From JBCCGG01 sp039029395 (lineage in GTDB: Bacteria; Pseudomonadota; Alphaproteobacteria; Kiloniellales; JAKSDN01): a stretch of DNA of 41,578 nucleotides. Positions 7,374 through 15,706 of this stretch are shown piece by piece. The number at the start of each line of letters is the position of its first letter. Position 1 is the stretch's first letter. Below the pieces are notes generated by a model, which worked only from the letters and a program-made list of their open reading frames with translations, was not told the origin of the DNA and searched no databases. Position numbers and translations under genes: made by a program. Where the stretch lies: NCBI GenBank assembly GCA_039029395.1, contig JBCCGG010000051.1:1-41578 (forward strand), written 5' to 3'.

Positions 7374-8525
7374 TCAGAAGTCGATCTTGCCCGGGAAGTA
7401 GTGCTTGAAGGCAAGCTTGTAGTCGGCCTGATTCATCAAGGAATAGAAGGCGACACGCTCCGACCAGGCTTTCTGGCTGTCGACCACCTTCTTGAAGTAG
7501 GCGTCCTTGTTGAGCTCGGCGATCACCTTATCCCAGGAGTCGAGCTGCGACTGCATGACCGACTCCGGCGTGCGGTAGACCTTGACGCCGAACTTGTTGA
7601 TCAGCTCCTGCAGGGATTCCGAGTAGCTGTTCATGGCAAAGCCGAAGTTGGCCGTGTTCGCGGCCTCGGCTGAGTACTCGAGAATCTTCTGGAGATCCGG
7701 GTCGAGAGACTCGTACTTCTCTTTATTGAAGATGATCTCGAAGAACTCGGCGGCCTGATGGAAGCTGCCCATCATGTAGACCTTGCGCACGTCTTGGGCG
7801 CCGAACTGCATGTCCGAGGTCGGGTTGTTGAACTCGAAGGCTTCGATCACGCCGCGCTCCAGGGCCGGCACGATCTCGCCGCCCGGCAGCTGGGTCACCT
7901 TGACGCCGATGCCCTGCATGATGTCGGTCGCCAGACCGACCGTGCGATACTTCAGGCCCTTGAGCTGGTCGGCGCTGGTGATGCGCTCGGTGAACCAGCC
8001 AAGCGGCTGGGTCGGCATCGGCATGCAGAAGAATCCGACCAGGTTCAAGCCGAGGATGTCGTTGATCAGTTCCTTATAGAGCGCGTCGCCGCCGCCGTAC
8101 TGGATCCAGGCCAGAATCTGGGAGGCGTCGGCGCCGAACACCGGGCCGGTTCCGAATAGAGAGGCCGCCTTGTTCTTGCCGTACCAATAGGCGGTCACCG
8201 TGTGCGCGCAATCGATCACGCCGTCGTTGCAGGCGTCCTGCACCTGGAAGGCCTTGACCACGGCGCCGGCCGGCAGAAGATCGATCTTCAGGCGGCCGCC
8301 CGACATCTGGTCGACCCGGTCGACATACTGCTTGGCCATGTCCTGGAAGATCGCCTTGGCGCCCCAGGAGCTCTGCATCTTCAAGGTCACCGGCGCGGCC
8401 CGGGATACGTTCGGCGCGGCCACCAGCGCGGCGCCGCCGGCCACTGCGCCGCCGGCACCCGCCAGGAACTTGCGGCGAGTCGATGCAGACTTGGAACCGG
8501 CAGATTTGACCTTTGTCACACCCAT
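7374..8525 (-). CDS. TRAP transporter substrate-binding protein (DctP type), Tat-exported
   Basis: A 383-aa periplasmic solute-binding protein. The N-terminus has a twin-arginine signal (STRRKFL, Arg17-Arg18) followed by a Gly/Ala-rich hydrophobic stretch and likely cleavage after 'VSRAA', so it is probably exported folded. The mature part shows DctP features: 'DLLPAGAVV', 'LKGLKYRTVG' (the Arg is the family's carboxylate-binding position), and 'PGGEIVPALERGVIEAFEFNNP'. The last motif is typical of the branch that binds monocarboxylates or 2-oxo acids (TakP-like), but ligand cannot be fixed from sequence. AGGGAGGA 6 nt before the ATG is a strong ribosome site. It is the first gene of the operon, separated from dctQ by a hairpin that would favour its overproduction. 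Confidence 0.94.
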   Translation of the reverse strand: MGVTKVKSAGSKSASTRRKFLAGAGGAVAGGAALVAAPNVSRAAPVTLKMQSSWGAKAIFQDMAKQYVDRVDQMSGGRLKIDLLPAGAVVKAFQVQDACNDGVIDCAHTVTAYWYGKNKAASLFGTGPVFGADASQILAWIQYGGGDALYKELINDILGLNLVGFFCMPMPTQPLGWFTERITSADQLKGLKYRTVGLATDIMQGIGVKVTQLPGGEIVPALERGVIEAFEFNNPTSDMQFGAQDVRKVYMMGSFHQAAEFFEIIFNKEKYESLDPDLQKILEYSAEAANTANFGFAMNSYSESLQELINKFGVKVYRTPESVMQSQLDSWDKVIAELNKDAYFKKVVDSQKAWSERVAFYSLMNQADYKLAFKHYFPGKIDF

Positions 8526-8807
8526 TTGGATTTCCTCCCTGAAGGTTTTCTTTATGGTCGTCCGAGTAAGGACATGCCGGCCGGTCTTTGGCCCGGTCCG
8601 GCTTTTGCTAGAGTTGGAACAGCCTCCCCTCGTCCGACCGCACTACCCAGGGGTCGTAGGCGTGCGTCGCCGGACCCTGCTGGTCAGTGCCAGGGCGAAA
8701 CTTTCGGCCATTTGCCAATCGTTCGCAAGCCCCTTGTCGGTAGTTCAGTGGCTGCCGCACTCATCCCACCGTTTAGGAACCCACACCTTTCAGCCGACTA
8801 GGACGGC

Positions 8808-9773
8808 TCAGGCGACTCGGTCGCCGGGCGCTTTGCCGGCGAAAAAGGCGTCAAGGTTGTCACAGGCACGAAAGCCCATGGCATCACGGGTTTCGCGGGT
8901 TGCGCTGCCGATATGGGGCAGCAGGAAGGTGTTCTCCAGGGCGACGTAGCCGGGGTTCAAATTGGGCTCGTTGTTGAAGACGTCGAGGCCGGCGGCGGCC
9001 ACCTTTCCGCGCTTCAGGGCGGCGATCAAATCCTCGTCATCGACCACCGCTCCGCGCGCCGTGTTGATCACGATGGCGCCCTCGGGCAGCAGCGCGATAC
9101 GCTCGGCGTTGAGCAGGCCCACCGTGTCGGGCTTGGCAGGGCAGTTGAGCGACAGCACGTCGCAGGTCGGCAACAGGGCTTCCAAACTATCGAAGTAACG
9201 CGCACCCTGCTCCAGGGCCTCGGGCAGGCGCGTGCGGTTGTAGTAGTGCACCGTCATGTCCAGGCCCCGGGCCCGCTTGGCGACCACCTGGCCGACCCGG
9301 CCCATGCCGACGATGCCCATGGTCTTGCCGGTGACTTGGGTGCCGACCATGAAGCTCGGGCTCCAGTCGCGCCACTGGCCGGCGCGTACCAGGCGCTCGC
9401 CCTCGCTGGCGCGGCGCGCCGCGCCCAGCATCAGCAACATGGCGATCTCGGCGGTCGCATCGCTCAACACGTCGGGCGTGTTGGTGACCACGATGCCGCG
9501 CGCCTTGGCGGCCGCCAGGTCGACGTGGTCGACTCCGACCGACATGTTGGCAATGACCCTCAAGCGCGCCGGCAGGCGGGCGATGACCTCGGCCGAGAGG
9601 TGCTCGGTGTGGCACGGCAAGATGCCGTCGGCGCCATCGCAAAGGGCGAGCAGCTGATCGGTCGAATAGAGCCGGTCATCGGCGTTGAAACGGGCCTGGA
9701 AATCCCGCGCCAACCTGGCTTCGACCGCCTCTGGCAGCTTTCTCGTGACCAGCACCACCGGCTTGTCGGACAT
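8808..9773 (-). CDS. D-2-hydroxyacid dehydrogenase (glyoxylate/2-ketogluconate reductase-like)
   Basis: A 321-aa cytosolic NAD(P)-dependent oxidoreductase that interconverts 2-oxo acids and D-2-hydroxy acids. The Rossmann motif GMGRVG is at residues 156-161. The catalytic triad is complete: Arg240 in NTARG, Glu269 in NNEP, His287 in LPHIGSA. 'MSVGVDHVD' is the usual substrate-domain motif. The start is the ATG at 9773 with GGAGC upstream; an ATG six codons earlier lacks a ribosome site. It lies upstream of, and on the same strand as, the TRAP-amidase operon but 282 bp away, and diverges from the second TRAP operon. Since both TRAP binding proteins look like organic-acid binders, a 2-oxo- or hydroxy-acid substrate brought in by either is plausible. 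Confidence 0.92.
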   Translation of the reverse strand: MSDKPVVLVTRKLPEAVEARLARDFQARFNADDRLYSTDQLLALCDGADGILPCHTEHLSAEVIARLPARLRVIANMSVGVDHVDLAAAKARGIVVTNTPDVLSDATAEIAMLLMLGAARRASEGERLVRAGQWRDWSPSFMVGTQVTGKTMGIVGMGRVGQVVAKRARGLDMTVHYYNRTRLPEALEQGARYFDSLEALLPTCDVLSLNCPAKPDTVGLLNAERIALLPEGAIVINTARGAVVDDEDLIAALKRGKVAAAGLDVFNNEPNLNPGYVALENTFLLPHIGSATRETRDAMGFRACDNLDAFFAGKAPGDRVA

Positions 9774-9984
9774 GATTTTGCTCCACATCAAATTTCTCGC
9801 GTCGCCTTGGTCTAACGCCCCTGCCCGCCGCCTGACAACGCCTTGTTTCGCTTATGACCCTGGGTTAGGGTCCTTCGGGCCCGATGGCGGCACGAAACGA
9901 CCGCTGGTTGGGTGGCAAAGAACAGGGGGACCCGACCGCGTGCGAAGCGCAAGGGTCCGAGGCAGCGATGGGAGGAACCTGCAG

Positions 9985-11049
9985 ATGCGAATTCGTTCGG
10001 CTTTGAAAACCACGGCGGCGGTCGCCGCGCTCGGCGGCCTTTTGGCCGGCACGGCGCTGGTCGGCCCCGGCCAGGCCCAGGACCGGGTCAACTGGAAGAT
10101 GGGCAGCGCTTTCCCAAGCAAGCTGGTGCAGCTCGGCTCGCTCGGCGTCAGCGCCTCGGAGAAGATCGAGCGGATCTCCGACGGCAACATCCGGCTTAAA
10201 TTTTTCGAGCCCCACGCCCTGGTGCCACCGCTCGAGATGTTCGACGCGATCTCGGCCGGCTCGCTGGACGCCGCCTGGTCGACCCCGGGCTACTGGTTCG
10301 GCAAGGAAAAGGCGTTGGCGCTCTTCGCCGCGGTGCCTTTCGGGCCGCGCGCCGGCGAATATGGCGCCTGGATGTACTACGGCGGCGGCAAGGAGCTGAT
10401 GGACGAGATCTACGCCAAGCACAACATCAAGTCGGTGCTGTGCGGCGTCATCGCGCCCGAGGCCTCGGGCTGGTTCCGCAAGGAGATCAAGTCGATCGAG
10501 GATCTGAAGGGCCTCAAGATGCGCTTCTTCGGGCTCGGCGCCAAGGTCATGGAAAAGATTGGCGTCTCGACCCAGCTGATCGCCGGCGGCGACATCTATC
10601 CGGCGCTCGAGCGCGGCTCGATCGACGCCACCGAATACTCCATGCCGGCGATCGATCTGGATCTCGGCTTCTATCAGATCGCCTCTCACTACTACTTCCC
10701 GGGCTGGCATCAGCAGTCGACCCTGTTCGAGATCATGTTCAATAAGGAGAAGTGGGACGGCCTCACGCCGACCCAGCAGGCCCAGATCGAGGTCGCCTGC
10801 GGCGACAACTTCCGCGAAGGCCTGACCGAGGGCGAGGCGATTCAGGGCAAGGCGCTCGCCGAGCTGGCCGAGAAGGGCGTGACCATCCACCGCTGGCCGC
10901 CGGAGATCCTGGACGCGCTGCAGATGGCGTGGCTCGAGGTCGCAGCCGACCTGGCGGCCGAGGACGCCAACTTCAAGAAGGCCTGGGATTCCCTGCAGGA
11001 CTTCCGCACCGAGTACGCCGCCTGGAAGAAGCTGGGCTATCTGGAATAG
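9985..11049 (+). CDS. TRAP transporter substrate-binding protein (DctP type), Sec-exported
   Basis: A 354-aa periplasmic binding protein, first gene of the second TRAP operon. The ATG at 9985 follows GGGAGGA by 8 nt and begins a Sec signal (MRIRSALKTTAAVAALGGLL...GQAQ, cleavage near residue 32); the frame is open upstream but that segment is shadow. Family motifs: 'DLKGLKMRFFG' (conserved Arg) and 'AGGDIYPALERGSIDATEYSMP'. It is related to the Tat-exported binding protein at 7374-8525 in the ALERG region, yet uses a different export route, so the two transporters probably handle different ligands. A perfect hairpin follows its stop. Confidence 0.94.
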   Translation: MRIRSALKTTAAVAALGGLLAGTALVGPGQAQDRVNWKMGSAFPSKLVQLGSLGVSASEKIERISDGNIRLKFFEPHALVPPLEMFDAISAGSLDAAWSTPGYWFGKEKALALFAAVPFGPRAGEYGAWMYYGGGKELMDEIYAKHNIKSVLCGVIAPEASGWFRKEIKSIEDLKGLKMRFFGLGAKVMEKIGVSTQLIAGGDIYPALERGSIDATEYSMPAIDLDLGFYQIASHYYFPGWHQQSTLFEIMFNKEKWDGLTPTQQAQIEVACGDNFREGLTEGEAIQGKALAELAEKGVTIHRWPPEILDALQMAWLEVAADLAAEDANFKKAWDSLQDFRTEYAAWKKLGYLE

Positions 11050-11084
11050 GCCGGGCTATCCATCCGCGCTACGCGGACCCGTGA

Positions 11085-11115
11085 CGACACCGGAGCCGGC
11101 GTGGCTCCGGTGTCG
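11085..11115 (+). terminator. Hairpin between binding protein and TRAP permease genes
   Basis: A perfect 13-bp stem (11085-11097 with 11103-11115, core GACACCGGAGCC/GGCTCCGGTGTC) and a 5-nt loop, followed after 6 nt by TTTTT at 11122-11126. It has the form of an intrinsic terminator but lies inside an operon, 18 bp before the dctQ start, so partial termination or 3'-end protection of the binding-protein message is likely. Confidence 0.8.
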
Positions 11116-11132
11116 CGCGGCTTTTTGATTTC

Positions 11133-11726
11133 ATGGAACAGCTGACCAAGCTCGCCGATACGCTCGATCTGGTGATCTCCAAGATCGCCAAGGTGGCCGC
11201 TTGGGCCGGCGTGCTCTTGATCGCCGTGACCATCTTCGACGTGGTGACTCGCCGCTTCTTCGTGCTCGGCTCGACCAAGCTGCAAGAGCTGGAGTGGCAC
11301 TTCCACGTGGTGCTTTTCGCCTTCCTGCTCGGCTGGGCCTATTTGAAGGACACCCACGTGCGCATCGATCTGGTGCGCGAGCGCCTGTCCGAACGCACCC
11401 AGTGGTGGATCGAGCTGCTCGGCGTCTGCCTCTTCCTGCTGCCCTACTGCGCCCTGGTCATCTACTTCACCTACGACTTCACGGTGCGCTCCTTCGACAA
11501 CCAGGAGATCTCGGCCTCGGCGACCGGCCTGACCCACCGCTGGATCATCAAGTCGGCGATCCCGATCGGTTTCAGCCTGCTGGCGCTGAGCGGCATCACC
11601 GTGCTCCTGCGCAAGATCGTCGAGCTGTTCGGCCCGCCCGACCTGCGCGAGAAGGTGCACGACGTGGAGGAGGCCGAGGCCGAGCCGCTCGACAAGCCCA
11701 AGCTGCAAGACGGCGAGCTGCGCTGA
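11133..11726 (+). CDS. TRAP transporter small permease (DctQ type)
   Basis: A 197-aa membrane protein with four hydrophobic segments (about residues 20-40, 60-75, 95-118, 138-160). Conserved small-subunit features: 'DVVTRRFFVLGSTKLQELEWHF' with the R...LE.EW pattern, 'FLLGWAYLKDTHVRIDLVRE' (HVRID motif), and a charged C-terminal tail. Its ATG lies only 17 nt after the hairpin's stem, with no clear ribosome site, so the hairpin may influence its translation as well. Its stop overlaps the start of the large permease (TGATG), which is typical of coupled DctQ-DctM pairs. Confidence 0.93.
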   Translation: MEQLTKLADTLDLVISKIAKVAAWAGVLLIAVTIFDVVTRRFFVLGSTKLQELEWHFHVVLFAFLLGWAYLKDTHVRIDLVRERLSERTQWWIELLGVCLFLLPYCALVIYFTYDFTVRSFDNQEISASATGLTHRWIIKSAIPIGFSLLALSGITVLLRKIVELFGPPDLREKVHDVEEAEAEPLDKPKLQDGELR

Positions 11727-13099
11727 TGGGCGCCTTCTACATCGAGGACTACCTGCCGCTCTTCATGTTCGCGGTCCTCGGCATGCTGCTGTTCTGCGGC
11801 TATCCGGTGGCCTTCGTGCTGGGCGGCATCGGCCTGGCCTTCGGGTTCATCGGCATGTACTTCGACGTCTTCTCCTTCATCCAGTTCTTCAACGTGGCGC
11901 CGCGCATCTGGGGCGGCATCGCCGAGAACCTGGTGCTCACCGCGATCCCCATGTTCATCTTCATGGGCACCATGCTGGAGCGCAGCGGTGTCGCCTCGGA
12001 CCTGCTGCACTGCCTCCAGGTGCTGATGCGCCGAGTGCCGGGGGGCCTGGCGCTGGCGGTCACACTGATGGGCACGATCATGGCCGCAACCACTGGGATC
12101 ATCGGCGCCTCGGTGGTCATGATCACCCTTCTGGCCCTGCCGGTCATGGTCCAGCGCTCCTACTCGATTCCGCTGGCGACCGGCACGATCGCCGCCTCGG
12201 GCACCTTGGGCATTTTGATTCCGCCCTCGATCATGCTGGTCATCATGGCCGACCTCTTGAGCCGCTCGGTCGGCAATCTTTTCGTCGCGGCGGTTTTTCC
12301 GGGCCTCTTGCTGGCCGGGCTCTATGTGATTTTCCTGGTGGTGCTCTGCGGCTTCAAGCCGAAGCTGGCGCCGCCCCTGCCCGAGGGCACCGGACCCCAG
12401 AGCGCTTGGGCGCTGCTCCTGCTGGTGCTGAAAAGCTTCGTCCCGCCGCTTTTCCTGGTGTTCCTGGTCCTGGGCTCGATCCTGTTCGGCTGGGCGACGC
12501 CGACCGAGGCGGCCGGGGTGGGCGCGGCCGGCGCGATCCTGCTGGCCGCCTTGAAGCGCAACCTCACATTCGCGGTGATGAAGGACGTGGTCGAGCGCGC
12601 GGCCCTGACCGGCGCCATGCTGTTCGGCATCTTCCTGGGCGCCACCTGCTTCTCCTACGTCTTCCGGGCACTCGGCGGCGACGCCATCGTGATCGAACTG
12701 GTCGAAGCCATGGGCCTCGGCTCCTGGGGCCTCCTCTTCGTACTCATGGGCCTGGTGTTTTTCCTTGGGTTTTTCTTCGACTGGATCGAGATCACCCTGA
12801 TCGTGCTGCCGGTCTTCTCGCCGATCATCGCGCTCTTGGACTTCGGCGATCACGTGATGCGCCAAGAGGTGGTCTATTGGTTCGCCATCCTGCTCGCGGT
12901 CAACCTGCAGACCTCGTTCCTCACCCCGCCCTTCGGATTCGCGCTCTTCTACATGAAGGGCGTGGCGCCGCCCGAGGTGAAGCTGCAGCAGATCTACAAG
13001 GGCATCATCCCCTTCGTCCTGCTCCAGCTGATCGGCCTGGGCGCGATCATGGCGTTCCCGGATATCGCCCTGTGGCTGCCGCGGGTGTTGTTGAATTGA
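11726..13099 (+). CDS. TRAP transporter large permease (DctM type)
   Basis: A 457-aa polytopic membrane protein of normal family length. It shows 'LTAIPMFIFMGTMLERSG', 'TGIIGASVVMITLLALPVM', 'GTLGILIPPSIMLVIMA' and, near the C-terminus, 'NLQTSFLTPPFGFALFYMKG'. The start is the ATG inside TGATG at the end of dctQ; earlier in-frame sequence is shadow. Compared with the large permease at 4811-6646 it lacks the ~145-residue internal insertion, so it is a useful reference for that oddity. With the two preceding genes it completes a tripartite transporter. Confidence 0.95.
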   Translation: MGAFYIEDYLPLFMFAVLGMLLFCGYPVAFVLGGIGLAFGFIGMYFDVFSFIQFFNVAPRIWGGIAENLVLTAIPMFIFMGTMLERSGVASDLLHCLQVLMRRVPGGLALAVTLMGTIMAATTGIIGASVVMITLLALPVMVQRSYSIPLATGTIAASGTLGILIPPSIMLVIMADLLSRSVGNLFVAAVFPGLLLAGLYVIFLVVLCGFKPKLAPPLPEGTGPQSAWALLLLVLKSFVPPLFLVFLVLGSILFGWATPTEAAGVGAAGAILLAALKRNLTFAVMKDVVERAALTGAMLFGIFLGATCFSYVFRALGGDAIVIELVEAMGLGSWGLLFVLMGLVFFLGFFFDWIEITLIVLPVFSPIIALLDFGDHVMRQEVVYWFAILLAVNLQTSFLTPPFGFALFYMKGVAPPEVKLQQIYKGIIPFVLLQLIGLGAIMAFPDIALWLPRVLLN

Positions 13100-13121
13100 G
13101 GGAACCGGGCGGCCAAGCGTC

Positions 13122-13151
13122 GAAAGTTGCATAGAAGATCTGCAACCTTTC
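13122..13151 (+). terminator. Possible terminator of second TRAP operon
   Basis: GAAAGTTGCA (13122-13131) can pair with TGCAACCTTTC (13141-13151) with one bulged C. It is 23 bp after the permease stop. The stem is weak and lacks a clear T-run, so the assignment is tentative. Confidence 0.3.
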
Positions 13152-13263
13152 AGTTACCGCCGAGTGGTCTGAAGAGATCACACAAACAGTCAACGAGTGC
13201 CAATGATTATGGCATCGGTCGAGATTCAATGAATGGTCACGTTTGCCCTAGGAGTAGAATGCC

Positions 13264-13656
13264 ATGAACAATCTGTTGCTCAATCCGCAATCCGTCCATG
13301 AACCTCTCGGGCTTTACTCGCATGCCATGAAGGTGGAATCGGACTGCGAGTGGTTGGTCGTGGCCGGTCAACTGGGTGTCGATTCGACCGGCAAGGTGGT
13401 CAGCGGATTTCGGGAGCAGGCCGAACAAGCATTGAGCAATATCCTCGCTTGCTTGGAGGCCAACGCAATGTCCAAGGAAGATCTCGTAAAACTGTCGATT
13501 TTTTCCACAGTTCCCGGCTGTGTTGGCGATGTGCAAGCTGCGCGCCGCAAGATACTGGGAGACTCAGTGGTGCCGCCATCCACCCTTCTTATTGTTGCCG
13601 GCCTTGCCAGTCCCGAGTTCCTCGTCGAAATCGAGGCCTTCGCCGCACGCAAATGA
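13264..13656 (+). CDS. RidA superfamily protein (YjgF/YER057c/UK114)
   Basis: A 130-aa protein with the small trimeric RidA fold signature: 'VVAGQLGVDSTGKVV', 'QAEQALSNILACLEANAMSKEDLVKLSIF', and the final strand 'FLVEIEAFAARK'. RidA proper deaminates reactive 2-aminoacrylate/imine intermediates using an Arg in the 'PARS' segment near the C-terminus. Here that segment reads VPPSTLLIVAGL, with no Arg at the expected position, so it is probably a Rid subgroup other than RidA itself and imine deaminase activity should not be assumed. GGAG lies upstream of the ATG. The gene is 164 bp after the TRAP permease and may be separately transcribed. Confidence 0.87.
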   Translation: MNNLLLNPQSVHEPLGLYSHAMKVESDCEWLVVAGQLGVDSTGKVVSGFREQAEQALSNILACLEANAMSKEDLVKLSIFSTVPGCVGDVQAARRKILGDSVVPPSTLLIVAGLASPEFLVEIEAFAARK

Positions 13657-13832
13657 GACGGCCATTGGCCGGTCTATCCTGCGGGGTGCGATGTCCATCA
13701 GACCTGAGGCTCCCTCCGGCGCGCTGCCGGGCCTGTCCAGCATTTGACCGCAAGCGTTCACAACATCGATCCTCACACACCATGGATTCTCCCATCGCGC
13801 TTGTTTAGTCTTGGCGCCGAAGGAGAGCGCTC

Positions 13833-14771
13833 TTGGAACGTAGGCTTGCCGCCATTTTGGCCGCCGACGTGGTGGGCTATTCAAGGCTCATGGCCGCCGA
13901 CGAGGCCGGCACACTGGCGGCTCTGCGCGCGCACCGGAAAGACCTGTTCAATCCCGAGATCGAGAAACGCAGCGGGCGCATCGTCAAGCTCATGGGCGAC
14001 GGCACGCTGGTCGAGTTTCCCTCGTTGGTCGACGCCGTCGAGGCCGCGCTCGCGATCCAACAACGCCTGTCCGCCGAATCCGGCCCGATCCAGCTGCGTA
14101 TCGGAATCAATCTGGGCGACGTCATCCTCGAGGGAGAGGATATCTACGGCGATGGCGTCAACGTCGCCTCGAGGCTCGAGGCGCTGGCGGAGCCGGGCGG
14201 CATATGTATCTCCTTCGTCGTGCACGAAAGCCTCGGAAACCGCATCGATGTGGGTTTCACCGACGACGGCGAGCATAAGGTCAAGAACATCGACCGGCCG
14301 ATCCATGTCTTTCGCTGGCCGGCACGCGAGCCCACGGGCGTGTCGCGGCTTGAGCTGATCCCGGCCGAAGCCAAGCAGGACCACACCATATCCGTCACGC
14401 GATTTGAAAACCTCTCGAATGACGAGGAGCTTGGATTCTTCTGCGAAGGGGTTTGCGAAGACATCATTACCGCCTTCGGCAACGTCGACCAGCTAACGGT
14501 GTTGGCGGAGGGGCACGATGGCAAGCAGGAAAAAGCCCACTACCTCCTTACCGGTAAGGTTCGAAAAAGCGGCAGCCGCATCCGCGTGTCGTCGCAATTG
14601 AACGACAGCCACACGGGCATCCAGCGCTGGGCCGGACGCTACGACCGCGATGCCAGCGACCTGTTCGATGTTCAGGACGACGTTACCCGAAACATCGTCA
14701 TCGCCGTTCATGCCGAGTTGGGCTCGGGCTCCTATCACAATCGTTGGCAATGGGGCACGGAAGATTTCTAG
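13833..14771 (+). CDS. Class III adenylate cyclase with TolB-like domain, cut by in-frame amber codon
   Basis: A 312-codon frame starting at a TTG (13833) preceded by AGGAGA; the start MERRLAAILAADVVGYSRLM is the usual one for this family. The cyclase domain (residues 1-165) has all catalytic residues: metal-binding Asp12 and Asp56 (44 apart), adenine-selecting Lys52 and Asp103, Asn110 and transition-state Arg114 in 'IYGDGVNVASRLE'. An active ATP-to-cAMP cyclase is therefore expected. A TolB-like N-terminal domain follows (residues ~184-300). The frame ends at TAG (14769-14771) after GTEDF. The next codons, in the same frame, read AWQLMAKGF, which continues the family's normal sequence into the TPR region. 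So this is the front part of a 563-codon gene interrupted by one nonsense codon, probably from GAG. The cyclase could still act alone. Confidence 0.85.
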   Translation: MERRLAAILAADVVGYSRLMAADEAGTLAALRAHRKDLFNPEIEKRSGRIVKLMGDGTLVEFPSLVDAVEAALAIQQRLSAESGPIQLRIGINLGDVILEGEDIYGDGVNVASRLEALAEPGGICISFVVHESLGNRIDVGFTDDGEHKVKNIDRPIHVFRWPAREPTGVSRLELIPAEAKQDHTISVTRFENLSNDEELGFFCEGVCEDIITAFGNVDQLTVLAEGHDGKQEKAHYLLTGKVRKSGSRIRVSSQLNDSHTGIQRWAGRYDRDASDLFDVQDDVTRNIVIAVHAELGSGSYHNRWQWGTEDF

Positions 14772-14783
14772 GCTTGGCAGCTC

Positions 14784-15521
14784 ATGGCCAAGGGCTTTCA
14801 CGAGTTCCAAAAGTATTCGCCTGAAAGTCTCGCAAAAACCGTGGGCTTTTGGGAGCAGGCCCTGGCGATCGACCCGGACTATCTCGCGCCGCTCATGGGG
14901 TGCGGTTACTGCTATGGCCATCTGGCGTTCATTGCGGAGAGTGACGAAAAGGAAAGCCTGATCGCCAAATCCCAGGCGGCGTTCGAGCGCTCCAAGGCGG
15001 AAGCTCCCAATGACGTGAGGCCCTATGCCGCCAAGCGCGCCCTCGAGACGGCCAGGGGCGATTACGATGCGGCGGTCGCCGCGGGCCGGGCGGCGCTGGC
15101 CATCGAGCCGAACGATTCCTACACCCGCGCGGTCCTTGGCATGATGCTCTCCATGGCCGCCGAACCGCGGGAAGCCCTCATGCATCTGACCAAGGCCGGC
15201 CACGAGATGGCGTCGCCGCCCGGTTGGTTCTACCTGGCGCAAACCCATTGCCATTACATGCTGGGCGCCTTGGACGATGCCTTGAAGGTCAGCCGGCAGG
15301 TGGTCGAGCGTGATCCTGCGTTCTATAGCGGCCCGGCGATGGCAGCGGCGCTCGCGACCGAGCGCGCGCGCAATAGCGAAGCGACCACGATGCGTGAGCG
15401 CATGCTCGCCATGGACCCCCAGTTCAGTTCCGCCACTTTCGTCAAGTGGCAGGGATTGAAAGACCCCGACTACCGCCGCCGCCTCTTGGAAGCTCTCACG
15501 TCGGCGGGGCTTCCGGAGTAA
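14784..15521 (+). CDS. TPR region of the interrupted cyclase gene
   Basis: A 245-aa frame directly in phase with the upstream cyclase gene, 12 nt after its amber stop. It contains TPR-like helical repeats ('GFWEQALAIDPDYLAPLMGCGYCYG', 'AAGRAALAIEPNDSYTRAVLGMMLSM', 'VSRQVVERDPAFYSGPAMAAAL') and ends in SAGLPE, the same type of ending as the TolB-TPR protein at 15891-18410 (QAGLPE). Its ATG has no ribosome site, so it is probably made, if at all, by readthrough or coupled reinitiation. Codon usage and composition match its neighbours, which suggests the nonsense mutation is recent, or that it is a sequencing error. TPRs in these proteins are thought to mediate protein contacts. Confidence 0.75.
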   Translation: MAKGFHEFQKYSPESLAKTVGFWEQALAIDPDYLAPLMGCGYCYGHLAFIAESDEKESLIAKSQAAFERSKAEAPNDVRPYAAKRALETARGDYDAAVAAGRAALAIEPNDSYTRAVLGMMLSMAAEPREALMHLTKAGHEMASPPGWFYLAQTHCHYMLGALDDALKVSRQVVERDPAFYSGPAMAAALATERARNSEATTMRERMLAMDPQFSSATFVKWQGLKDPDYRRRLLEALTSAGLPE

Positions 15522-15706
15522 CGGTTTTCGGCCTCTCTCCCGACGCACCCGGCCCACGACGAGGCGCCACCGTCTCCGCCCGAAAAATCCTCCGAGAGGT
15601 TGGCCTGCTCGCCTGGCGACAGCTCTCTGACCGAGCCGTCCCGGTTCATGTAAAGGTACTCGGAATCGCGAAGTGAAGAGCGTCTCCTTTTGGGCACGGC
15701 GACCAC
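15470..15706 (-). pseudogene. Possible degraded small gene, minus strand
   Basis: A 78-codon minus-strand frame (GTG start, no ribosome site) overlaps the end of the TPR frame. Its centre, 'SEYLYMNRDGSVRELSPGEQ', reads like a natural protein segment rather than antisense Arg-rich noise, while the rest ('ASKRRRR' end) does not. It may be a decayed fragment of a small conserved protein. Evidence is slight; it could be chance. Confidence 0.22.

Noticed and set aside
11471..13132. 553-codon minus-strand frame opposite the DctQ-DctM genes
   Set aside because: Antisense shadow with Gln/His/Asp-rich composition; the plus strand encodes standard TRAP permeases.
14769..14771. TAG as pyrrolysine or other recoded amino acid
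   Set aside because: No Pyl genes or recoding element are seen and TAG is used as a normal stop elsewhere in the window; nonsense mutation or sequence error is simpler.
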